Assembly (NCBI GenBank): GCA_014360105.1
Contig: JACIYD010000102.1
Span: forward strand, 1-6,195
Direction of reading: 5' to 3'
DNA: 6,195 nucleotides
From: Clostridia bacterium
GTDB taxonomy: Bacteria; Bacillota; DSM-521; Neomoorellales; SLTJ01
Shown here: in pieces, positions 1 through 6,195 of the stretch
Layout of the letters: every line of letters begins with the position of its first letter
Position numbering within the stretch: the stretch's first letter is position 1
Made by a program: the position numbers and the translations under genes
Notes under the pieces: generated by a model
Databases searched by the model: none
The model's input: the letters and a program-made list of their open reading frames with translations, nothing else
Told to the model about the DNA's origin: nothing

Positions 1-7
1 GAGGCCT

Positions 8-1284
<1,277 letters not shown>

Positions 1285-1285
<1 letters not shown>

Positions 1286-1309
1286 GGTCGACTGAGCGGG
1301 GCCCTTTTT
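1285..1309 (+). terminator. Weak intrinsic-terminator-like hairpin after rho
   Basis: GGGTC (1285-1289) can pair with GGCCC (1300-1304), including one T·G pair, and five T residues (1305-1309) follow at once. The stem has only 5 bp and a 10-base loop, so it would be weak. The position directly after the rho stop codon and before the rpmE promoter is right. It could be a chance pairing in G+C-rich DNA. Confidence 0.35.
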
Positions 1310-1377
1310 CCTCCCGCCGCGCAGTCGCGGTCCTCCTTGGCCTTGGCACCCGCCGCCTGAAACAAAGCCAGCCGCGT

Positions 1378-1406
1378 TTGCCTTCGGAGGAAGGCTGTGC
1401 TATAAT
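1378..1406 (+). promoter_or_regulatory. Sigma-A-type promoter of the rpmE operon, extended -10
   Basis: A perfect -10 TATAAT (1401-1406) is preceded by TGC (1398-1400), making a full extended -10 (TGnTATAAT). A -35-like TTGCCT (1378-1383, 4 of 6 matches to TTGACA) lies exactly 17 bases upstream. Transcription would start near 1413, leaving a leader of about 48 bases before rpmE. This is the only strong consensus promoter I see in the window. It implies that rpmE and the genes packed behind it are transcribed separately from rho. Confidence 0.8.
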
Positions 1407-1416
1407 ACACTACCGG

Positions 1417-1454
1417 TGCGAGCGAAGGCTAGCAACGTTGTGCGGACGAGGTGA
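1417..1454 (+). promoter_or_regulatory. rpmE leader hairpin and ribosome binding site
   Basis: In the predicted short leader, TGCGAGC (1417-1423) can pair with GCTAGCA (1428-1434), with one G·A mismatch and a GAAG loop. The self-complementary CAACGTTG (1433-1440) follows. A strong Shine-Dalgarno GAGGTGA (1448-1454) lies 6 bases before the rpmE ATG. Leaders of ribosomal protein genes often bind their own protein, and L31 leader motifs have been proposed in several phyla. I cannot match this leader to one of them by eye. The ribosome binding site is secure and the regulatory role of the hairpin is only a suggestion. Confidence 0.4.
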
Positions 1455-1460
1455 AAAGGT

Positions 1461-1664
1461 ATGAAAGAGGGCATTCATCCGCCCTACCAGAAGGCGCGCA
1501 TCATTTGTGCCTGTGGCAACGTCATCGAAACGCGGGCAACCAAAAAGGAAATGCATGTAGAGGTATGCTCGCGTTGCCACCCCTTCTATACCGGGGCGCG
1601 GCAGCAATTGGTGGTGGAGCGTGGCGGGCAGGTGGAGAAGTTCCGCAAGAAGTACGGTGTTTAG
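1461..1664 (+). CDS. rpmE: 50S ribosomal protein L31 (zinc-binding type)
   Basis: This 67-residue protein is a peripheral 50S subunit protein near the central protuberance that helps bridge the two subunits. It has the normal length and the hallmark start MKEGIHPPY. The four zinc-ligand cysteines of the C+ form are present: CAC at 16-18 and CSRC at 36-39, followed by the family signature HPFYTG (40-45). The C+ type binds zinc, and in many bacteria it is replaced by a cysteine-free paralogue when zinc is scarce. No paralogue is visible here. ATG 1461 is fixed by GAGGTGA six bases upstream. It is the first gene of the operon, behind the extended -10 promoter, and its stop codon lies 1 bp before the next start. 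Confidence 0.97.
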   Translation: MKEGIHPPYQKARIICACGNVIETRATKKEMHVEVCSRCHPFYTGARQQLVVERGGQVEKFRKKYGV

Positions 1665-1665
1665 G

Positions 1666-2679
1666 ATGGCGCAGGCCGCCCCGCAGCAGAAGAACGCGTC
1701 TTTCCAATATGGGGGCCAGGCGGTTATCGAGGGAGTGATGATGCGTGGTCCCGAAACGCTGGCGGTGGCCGTGCGGCGGCGGGATGGGAGCATCCTGGTG
1801 GAAAGGCAGCCCGTACCGGCCTGGCCGCGGTGCCATCCTCTTTTGCAGTGGCCGCTGGTCCGCGGAACGGTGGTCCTCCTGGAATCTGTGGTAGTCGGCA
1901 TCCGGATGCTTACCTACTCCGCTAGTGTCGCGGCCGAAGAGGAAGGAGAGGAGCTTTCCCGGGGAGAGATTGTTCTCTCCCTTTTCCTGGGTCTTTCGTT
2001 GGGCATTTTCTTTTTTGTGGTCTTACCGGCGCTCTTCGGGCAGTGGAGTGTGGGGTACCTTGGCAGCCTTGGCCAGAACATTCTTGAGGGTGTCTTGCGG
2101 CTGGGGCTCTTTCTCGGTTACCTCTGGATTGTCTCGCGCCTGGCCGAAATCCGTCGCCTTTTTGCCTATCACGGCGCGGAACACAAGGTGATTCATGCCT
2201 GGGAGGCCGAGGCGGCGTTGGAGGCCGAGGCGGCCGCGAGGTTTTCCCGTCTTCACCCGCGCTGTGGCACCAGTTTCCTCCTCCTGGTCTTCGTCCTGGC
2301 GGTGCTTCTCTATTCCCTCTTCGACACGCCCGGTCTGGCTGCCCGTATTGCCACCCGGGTAGGGCTCTTGCCTGTGCTGGCCGGCATCAGCTACGAGCTT
2401 CTTAAGTGGTCGGGCCGGCATACGGCCAGCGCTCTGGTACGCTGTCTCATTGCCCCGGGTTTATGGCTGCAGAGGCTGACTACGCGTGAACCGGACAAAG
2501 GCCAGTTGGAAGTGGCGGTCGCGGCGCTGACGGCCGTCCTGGTCGCCACAATACCCGCGGAGGAACGGCCGGACCTCGAGGGGCTTGCGCCGGTAAGGCA
2601 GCCTTCAAGCGGCGGGGCCGGGTCCGGGCCGCCCGGTGGGCCGGGTGGCGTACCGGCAGGCGGGACGGCGCAGAGGTAG
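1666..2679 (+). CDS. yqhQ: DUF1385 (YqhQ-like) integral membrane protein
   Basis: This 337-residue protein belongs to the DUF1385 family (B. subtilis YqhQ type), which has no established biochemical function. Conserved blocks are visible: GGQAVIEGVMMRGP (16-29), YHGAEHK (168-174), HPRCGTSF (197-204) and TTREPD (272-277). The His/Glu and His/Cys blocks resemble metal-ligand clusters, but that is my inference. Hydrophobic segments that could span the membrane lie at about 101-124, 138-158, 203-220 and 232-248. The C-terminus (about 315-337) is a low-complexity Gly/Pro-rich tail. I chose ATG 1666, one base after the rpmE stop, because the conserved block starts soon after it. A longer reading from 1621 would overlap rpmE by 44 bases. 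No good Shine-Dalgarno is seen, so translation is probably coupled to rpmE. The placement between L31 and RF1 is a known arrangement in clostridial genomes. Confidence 0.9.
   Translation: MAQAAPQQKNASFQYGGQAVIEGVMMRGPETLAVAVRRRDGSILVERQPVPAWPRCHPLLQWPLVRGTVVLLESVVVGIRMLTYSASVAAEEEGEELSRGEIVLSLFLGLSLGIFFFVVLPALFGQWSVGYLGSLGQNILEGVLRLGLFLGYLWIVSRLAEIRRLFAYHGAEHKVIHAWEAEAALEAEAAARFSRLHPRCGTSFLLLVFVLAVLLYSLFDTPGLAARIATRVGLLPVLAGISYELLKWSGRHTASALVRCLIAPGLWLQRLTTREPDKGQLEVAVAALTAVLVATIPAEERPDLEGLAPVRQPSSGGAGSGPPGGPGGVPAGGTAQR
2202..2234 (+). repeat. Short in-frame tandem repeat within the DUF1385 gene
   Basis: The 15-mer GGAGGCCGAGGCGGC occurs at 2202-2216 and again at 2220-2234, a period of 18 bp. 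It encodes two near-identical six-residue units, EAEAAL and EAEAAA (residues 180-191), between the conserved His-containing blocks. This looks like a small in-frame slippage duplication in a variable loop. Confidence 0.7.
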
Positions 2680-2688
2680 GTGAAGGTG

Positions 2689-3756
2689 ATGCTGGCCAAA
2701 CTTGAGGAACTAGAGGCACGTTACGAACAGTTGGTTCGAGAGCTGGCCGACCCGGCGGTTATCGCCGATCAGGCCGCTTATCGGCGCAAAGCAAGGGCGC
2801 ACGCGGAACTGGACGAAATCGTCCGGGTTTACCGGCGCTACAAGCGGGTACGGCAAGAAATTGCCGAAACGAAGTCGCTCCTTGAGGAAGACGGTGAGCG
2901 GGAGTTGCGGGAATTAGCGGCGGCGGAGCTAGTGAAGCTGGAGGCCGAGGAAGAAGAGCTGGCACGCCGTCTCCGGGTACTCTTGTTGCCTAAGGACCCG
3001 AACGACGAGAAGAGCGTGGTCATGGAGATCAGAGCGGGAGCCGGCGGCGAAGAAGCGGCCCTTTTTGCCGCCGATCTCTATCGCATGTACAGTCGCTATG
3101 CCGAGGAGATGGGGTGGCGGGTGGAGCTGGTTGATGCCCATCCCACGGAATTGGGCGGCTTCAGGGAGATCGTCTTTACCGTAGACGGCCGGGGTGCCTA
3201 TAGCCGCCTGAAGTACGAGAGCGGTGTGCACCGGGTGCAACGCATCCCGATCACGGAGTCCGGCGGCCGTATTCATACCTCCACCGCAACGGTGGCCGTG
3301 TTACCGGAGGCGGAAGAAGTAGAGGTGGCGATCGACCCGGAGGATCTGAGAATTGACGTTTTTTGCTCGAGCGGACCGGGAGGGCAGTCGGTCAACACCA
3401 CCCAGTCGGCGGTGCGCATCACGCATCTCCCCACCGGCCTGGTGGTTACCTGCCAGGACGAGAAGTCGCAGCACAAGAATAAGGAGAAGGCAATGCGGGT
3501 GCTGCGGGCAAGGCTTTTGGCGCTGGCCGAGGAGAAGCAGCAGAGCGAGGTGGCGGCGGCCAGGCGGTTACAGGTGGGAACCGGTGACCGGAGCGAGCGT
3601 ATCCGCACTTATAACTTCCCCCAGGGGAGGGTGACCGATCACCGCATCGGCCTGACCTTGCACCAGCTCGACCGTGTTCTTGACGGCGACCTCGAGCCGC
3701 TCATCGAAGCGCTGATTACCTCCGACCAGGCCGAGCGGCTGAAGAAGCTGCAATGA
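2689..3756 (+). CDS. prfA: Peptide chain release factor 1 (RF1)
   Basis: RF1 recognises UAA and UAG in the ribosomal A site and triggers hydrolysis of peptidyl-tRNA. From ATG 2689 it has 355 residues, typical of the family. It shows an N-terminal helical domain (about 1-95), the conserved [13 protein letters not shown] (115-127), the class I region with the P-x-T stop-codon tripeptide as PIT (187-189) in a [19 protein letters not shown] context, and the catalytic GGQ (231-233) within [18 protein letters not shown]-x-T rather than the RF2 tripeptide SPF identifies it as RF1. An in-frame GTG at 2680 is possible, but ATG 2689 has AGGTGA (2678-2683) at a good 5-base spacing and gives the usual N-terminus [12 protein letters not shown]. 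The gap to the DUF1385 stop is 9 bp. The gene overlaps prmC, whose product modifies Gln233. Confidence 0.97.
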   Translation: MLAKLEELEARYEQLVRELADPAVIADQAAYRRKARAHAELDEIVRVYRRYKRVRQEIAETKSLLEEDGERELRELAAAELVKLEAEEEELARRLRVLLLPKDPNDEKSVVMEIRAGAGGEEAALFAADLYRMYSRYAEEMGWRVELVDAHPTELGGFREIVFTVDGRGAYSRLKYESGVHRVQRIPITESGGRIHTSTATVAVLPEAEEVEVAIDPEDLRIDVFCSSGPGGQSVNTTQSAVRITHLPTGLVVTCQDEKSQHKNKEKAMRVLRARLLALAEEKQQSEVAAARRLQVGTGDRSERIRTYNFPQGRVTDHRIGLTLHQLDRVLDGDLEPLIEALITSDQAERLKKLQ

Positions 3757-4772
3757 CCGTGGCCCAGGTTTTGCATCGGGCGGCGGCGCAACTGGCACCG
3801 GTAGCCGGTGCTGCCGCGCGCCTGGAAGCGGAGGTATTGCTGGCAACGGTACGGGGCGCGGACAGGGTGCGGCTTCTTGCCGCCCTGCGCGAACCGGTTA
3901 GCACGGCCGAGGAGGAAGCGCTGGCGCGCCTGGTATCGCGCCGCTGCTGCGGCGAGCCCCTTGCTTACCTGGTGGGGCAGCAGGAGTTTATGTCGCTCAC
4001 CTTTAAGGTAAACCGGAACGTTCTGGTGCCCCGCCCGGAGACGGAGGTGCTGGTGGAAGCGGCACTAAAGGTACTAGCCCAAGAAGGCTGGCGCCGGCCG
4101 ACGGTGGTCGACGTCGGTACCGGCTGCGGCAATATCGCTCTGAGTCTCGCGCATTACTTTCCACGTGCCCGGGTAATCGCCACCGATCTCTCCGGGGCGG
4201 CCCTCGCCGTGGCGCGCCGCAATGCGCGGCGTCTGGGGCTCGATGCACGCGTTTCCTTTTACCGCGGCGATCTCTTGACCCCCCTGTTTGCCTGCCGCCG
4301 GGCATGCCCGGGACTAAAGGCCCGTGCCTACCTGCGGGCCACGGGGTGGCCCGCTTGCCCCGGCCCGTACGGCGGAACGCGGTCAAAGGGAAGAGAGGTT
4401 TGCCCCCAGTGGGCAGTCCCCTGCCGCCCCACCGGGGCCGAGGTCATTGTTGCCAATCTCCCTTATATTCCATCGGCGGAACTGGCCTCATTGCCGCCGG
4501 AAGTACGCCACGAACCGCGGCTTGCCCTCGATGGGGGCGGCGACGGTCTGGTACCCTACCGCCGGCTGCTGCGGCAGGTGCCGCTGGTTTTGCGCCGAGG
4601 CGGCTATTTGCTCCTGGAAATGAGCCCCGCGCAAGCGGAAGAGTTATGCGCTTTACTTTGCCGGGCCGGTTTCTTTAAGGTAGAAATAGTCTTAGACTAC
4701 GGCGGGCAGCCGCGCGTGATTCTTGGAAAATTATTTCTTATAAGCAGGAAAAAACAAATCCTTGGCGTATAA
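3753..4772 (+). CDS. prmC: Peptide chain release factor N5-glutamine methyltransferase, with in-frame insertion
   Basis: PrmC (HemK) uses S-adenosylmethionine to methylate the Gln of the GGQ motif in RF1 and RF2. The start ATG overlaps the prfA stop (ATGA), so the two are translationally coupled. Visible motifs are an N-terminal helical domain (about 1-80) ending in [16 protein letters not shown] (92-98), the SAM-binding [12 protein letters not shown] (118-129), acidic Asp145, GDLL (172-175), the substrate-Gln motif as NLPY (235-238; NPPY is canonical), and [16 protein letters not shown] (251-266). At 339 residues it is about 45-55 longer than usual. The excess is residues 181-223, between GDLL and NLPY, and coincides with a repeat-flanked DNA insertion. 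The last 15 or so residues ([16 protein letters not shown]) extend past the usual RVILGK-like end and are A+T-rich. All catalytic motifs survive, so activity is likely but unproven. Confidence 0.94.
   Translation: MTVAQVLHRAAAQLAPVAGAAARLEAEVLLATVRGADRVRLLAALREPVSTAEEEALARLVSRRCCGEPLAYLVGQQEFMSLTFKVNRNVLVPRPETEVLVEAALKVLAQEGWRRPTVVDVGTGCGNIALSLAHYFPRARVIATDLSGAALAVARRNARRLGLDARVSFYRGDLLTPLFACRRACPGLKARAYLRATGWPACPGPYGGTRSKGREVCPQWAVPCRPTGAEVIVANLPYIPSAELASLPPEVRHEPRLALDGGGDGLVPYRRLLRQVPLVLRRGGYLLLEMSPAQAEELCALLCRAGFFKVEIVLDYGGQPRVILGKLFLISRKKQILGV
4291..4299 (+). repeat. Left copy of 9-bp direct repeat
   Basis: CCTGCCGCC, identical to 4420-4428. The match ends exactly at 9 bp: the base before is G here and C at the other copy, and the base after is G here and C there. 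Nine bp is a common target-duplication size for several IS families. Confidence 0.7.
4298..4311. repeat. Perfect 14-bp palindrome at the left end of the insertion
   Basis: CCGGGCATGCCCGG is fully self-complementary. It spans the junction between the left direct repeat and the inserted core. It can form a cruciform or a protein-dimer site, but not a good RNA hairpin because it has no loop. Confidence 0.8.
4334..4354. repeat. 9-bp inverted repeat with 3-base loop inside the insertion
   Basis: GCGGGCCAC (4334-4342) and GTGGCCCGC (4346-4354) are exact reverse complements separated by GGG. This is a very stable hairpin in DNA or mRNA. No T tract follows, so it is not an intrinsic terminator. Confidence 0.85.
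4401..4415. repeat. Inverted repeat at the right end of the insertion
   Basis: TGCCC (4401-4405) and GGGCA (4411-4415) pair around a 5-base loop, CCAGT. The same TGCCC/GGGCA arms make up the palindrome at the left end of the element, so both ends carry the same short self-complementary motif. Confidence 0.6.
4420..4428 (+). repeat. Right copy of 9-bp direct repeat
   Basis: CCTGCCGCC, identical to 4291-4299. It sits in the same codon phase as the left copy (A/P-C-R), so removal of the segment between them keeps the prmC reading frame. Confidence 0.7.
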
Positions 4773-4775
4773 AAT
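4768..4775 (+). promoter_or_regulatory. Possible -10 region for mrpA in an A+T-rich island
   Basis: TATAAAAT lies in a stretch (about 4722-4778) far richer in A and T than the rest of the window, across the prmC stop codon and 37-44 bases before the mrpA ATG. No convincing -35 sits 16-18 bases upstream. A second weak option is TTGGCG (4763-4768) with TAGAAG (4787-4792) at an 18-base spacing. A promoter here is plausible because mrpA is unrelated in function to the genes before it, but the evidence is thin. Confidence 0.28.
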
Positions 4776-4811
4776 ATTGCGTGCGGTAGAAGGGCAGGTT
4801 AGACGTGGTCC

Positions 4812-6195
4812 ATGCTCGCAGCAATTTTGGGACCTTTTCTTTTTGCCGTCGTCGTACCCCTGCTATTCCGCTGGCGCCGGAACCGCGTAGGATGGTGGGT
4901 TGCCGCCGTACCGCTGGCTCTCTTCTGTTGGTTTACCCGGTACATACCATCTGTGGCTCATGGGGCGGTTCTCGATTTTCCCTACCGGTGGGCGCCCAGC
5001 TTGGGTCTTTCCCTTAACTTTCGTCTGGACGGCTTAAGCCTTCTTTTTGCCCTGCTTATCACCGGCATCGGCTTCGTGATCGTCGTCTACTCGGTGCGCT
5101 ATTTCTCCGGCCATCCGGAGGATCCGCTGGACAACTTCTACGTTTTTCTCTTGCTCTTTCTCGGCTCGATGCTCGGCGTGGTGCTGAGTGACAACCTTAT
5201 CGCCCTCTACGTCTTTTGGGAGCTGACAAGCCTCGCTTCCTATCTGCTCATTGGTTTTTGGTTCCACCGCGACCCCTCCCGCTACGGCGCGCTAAAGTCC
5301 ATGGTCATCACCGTGGCCGGGGGCCTGGCGATGCTTGCCGGCTTCGTGCTTATTTACCTGGTGACCGGCTCCTTTAGCCTGAACGAGGCCATCCGCCAGG
5401 GAGAGAGGCTGCTGTCCGCGCCCCTTTATGAGGCCATCCTGGTGCTGGTGCTGCTCGGTGCCTTTACCAAATCGGCCCAGTTCCCCTTTCATATCTGGCT
5501 GCCCAATGCCATGGAGGCGCCTACCCCGGTCAGCGCCTATCTCCATTCGGCCACCATGGTTAAGGCCGGCATTTATCTCCTGGCACGCTTGAGCCCCGCC
5601 CTGGCGGCCGACCCGGCCTGGTTCTATAGCGTTTCCCTGGTGGGGCTCATCACCCTCTGCTACGGTGCGGTGATGGCCATCCGCCAGACGGACCTCAAGG
5701 CCCTGCTCGCCTATTCCACCATCAGCCAGCTCGGCCTGGTCACCAGTCTCCTGGGCTTTAATACCCCTTTGGCGGCCGCGGCGGCGGCCTTTCACCTCTT
5801 AAACCATGCTGCCTTTAAAGGCACCCTTTTCCTGGGCGTGGGCATTGTGGAGCACGAGACCCATACGCGCGAGCTACCTCGGCTGGGCGGACTGGCGAGA
5901 GAGCTGCCGCTCACCACCACGGCCATGGCCCTGGCGGCTTTTGCCTCGGCCGGCCTGCCGCCCTTTGGCGGCTTTATCAGCAAGGAGATGTTTTTTGCCG
6001 CAAGCCTCGCGGTGGCGGGCCCCTGGCCCGTTCGCCTTTATCCCTTTTTGGCCGTTTTCGGCAGCATCTTCACCCTGGCCTATAGCTTTACCGTGCTCTT
6101 TAAGGTCTTTTTCGGCCCGAAAAAGGAGAAGGTAAGCACCCCCGCGGAAAAGAGCCTGGTGATGCCCGGCCCGGCCCTGGTGCTTGCCGCTTTGA
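4812..6195 (+). CDS. mrpA: Mrp-type Na+/H+ antiporter subunit A, 3' end outside window
   Basis: MrpA (MnhA) is the large membrane subunit of the multisubunit cation/proton antiporter, related to NuoL of complex I. The frame is open from ATG 4812 to the window end: 461 codons of a protein usually about 770-950 residues long. It is rich in membrane segments. Diagnostic stretches are LNFRLDGLSLLFALLITGIG (68-87), LSDNLIALYVFWELTSLASY (125-144) with the conserved Glu137, FTKSAQFPFHIWLPNAMEAP (218-237) with Lys220, YLHSATMVKAGIYLL (243-257), RQTDLKALLAYSTISQLG (291-308), FHLLNHAAFKG (327-337) and ASAGLPPFGGFISKEMFF (378-395). Glu137 and Lys220 correspond to the charged pair used in proton transfer in this superfamily. 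An in-frame TAG at 4800-4802 excludes a longer N-terminus. The nearest AGG (4796-4798) is 13 bases from the ATG, so the ribosome binding site is poor. The remaining mrp genes presumably lie downstream. Confidence 0.93.
   Translation, partial: MLAAILGPFLFAVVVPLLFRWRRNRVGWWVAAVPLALFCWFTRYIPSVAHGAVLDFPYRWAPSLGLSLNFRLDGLSLLFALLITGIGFVIVVYSVRYFSGHPEDPLDNFYVFLLLFLGSMLGVVLSDNLIALYVFWELTSLASYLLIGFWFHRDPSRYGALKSMVITVAGGLAMLAGFVLIYLVTGSFSLNEAIRQGERLLSAPLYEAILVLVLLGAFTKSAQFPFHIWLPNAMEAPTPVSAYLHSATMVKAGIYLLARLSPALAADPAWFYSVSLVGLITLCYGAVMAIRQTDLKALLAYSTISQLGLVTSLLGFNTPLAAAAAAFHLLNHAAFKGTLFLGVGIVEHETHTRELPRLGGLARELPLTTTAMALAAFASAGLPPFGGFISKEMFFAASLAVAGPWPVRLYPFLAVFGSIFTLAYSFTVLFKVFFGPKKEKVSTPAEKSLVMPGPALVLAAL

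Larger units (their letters stand above)
4291..4428. mobile_element. Putative small palindromic (MITE-like) insertion in prmC
   Basis: A 9-bp direct repeat, CCTGCCGCC (4291-4299 and 4420-4428), brackets a 120-bp core (4300-4419). The repeat spacing is 129 bp, exactly 43 codons. Deleting one repeat plus the core leaves [30 protein letters not shown] sequence (read as two joined parts), an ordinary PrmC. The core ends form a loose inverted pair: GGGCATGCCC on the left and, reverse-complemented, GGACTGCCC on the right. The core contains several hairpins and has no in-frame stop. This fits a non-autonomous element with a 9-bp target duplication, inserted without breaking the frame, comparable in behaviour to Rickettsia palindromic elements. 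I do not recognise the element itself. Alternatives are a lineage-specific loop that grew by local duplication, or a chance 9-mer match. Confidence 0.6.

Noticed and set aside
2603..2676. G+C-rich, hairpin-prone DNA at the end of the DUF1385 gene as a second copy of the prmC element
   Set aside because: It shares only general richness in CCGGG-type words with the insertion. No extended match or flanking direct repeat is visible.
4293..4421. Mini-intein or group I/II intron as the explanation for the prmC insertion
   Set aside because: Forty-three residues is far too short for an intein, no splicing-block residues are arranged as expected, and 120 bp is too small for a self-splicing intron core.
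4304..4678. Alternative + strand frame through the prmC insertion, and a similar one at 4324-4623
   Set aside because: Both continue into prmC sequence coding for conserved motifs in the main frame. They are open because the region is G+C-rich, and neither has a ribosome binding site or a recognised domain.
4805..5017. Small + strand frame starting GTG just before mrpA
   Set aside because: It is out of frame with mrpA and overlaps its conserved N-terminus; the mrpA frame gives the recognisable protein.
5292..5795. Antisense reading frame opposite mrpA, rich in Gly/His/Gln
   Set aside because: It mirrors the antiporter's hydrophobic codons and lacks any family signature. The + strand protein is clearly real.
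6193..6195. TGA at the very end of the window as a stop for mrpA
   Set aside because: It is one base out of the mrpA frame, which reads GCT TTG A. The gene is cut by the window edge.

Overview
The window is about 6.2 kb of G+C-rich bacterial DNA with every recognisable gene on the + strand. The order rho – rpmE – DUF1385 membrane protein – prfA – prmC is an arrangement known from Gram-positive anaerobes. Together with the G+C content and the style of the proteins it suggests a Clostridia-type Firmicute, perhaps a thermophile of the Moorella/Thermoanaerobacterales/Peptococcaceae kind. The lineage is an inference from gene order and sequence feel, not from a search.

Layout. At 8-1285 is transcription terminator Rho, nearly or fully complete at its 5' end. 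The gap 1286-1460 holds a weak terminator-like hairpin, then a good sigma-A-type promoter with an extended -10, and a short leader that can fold. From there a tightly packed operon runs: rpmE (ribosomal protein L31, zinc-binding type, 1461-1664), a DUF1385/YqhQ-like integral membrane protein (1666-2679), prfA (release factor RF1, 2689-3756) and prmC (RF1/RF2 glutamine methyltransferase, 3753-4772). Gaps are 1 bp, 9 bp and a 4-bp ATGA overlap. After 39 bp, mrpA begins at 4812 and runs off the window. It encodes the large subunit of a multisubunit Na+/H+ antiporter.

How they work together. RF1 reads UAA/UAG stop codons and places its GGQ motif in the peptidyl-transferase centre. PrmC methylates the Gln of that motif, so enzyme and substrate are co-expressed. 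L31 is a 50S subunit protein and Rho ends transcription of untranslated RNA, so the first 4.8 kb is mostly gene-expression machinery. The DUF1385 protein has no established function. mrpA opens what is probably a separate ion-transport operon.

Most notable observation. prmC carries an extra 43 codons (129 bp) between its GDLL and NLPY motifs. The extra segment is bounded by an identical 9-bp direct repeat, CCTGCCGCC, at 4291-4299 and 4420-4428. It is full of inverted repeats, and its removal restores an ordinary PrmC of about 296 residues in the same frame. It looks like a roughly 120-bp non-autonomous palindromic or MITE-like element that inserted in frame into an important gene and is now translated as a Cys-containing loop.
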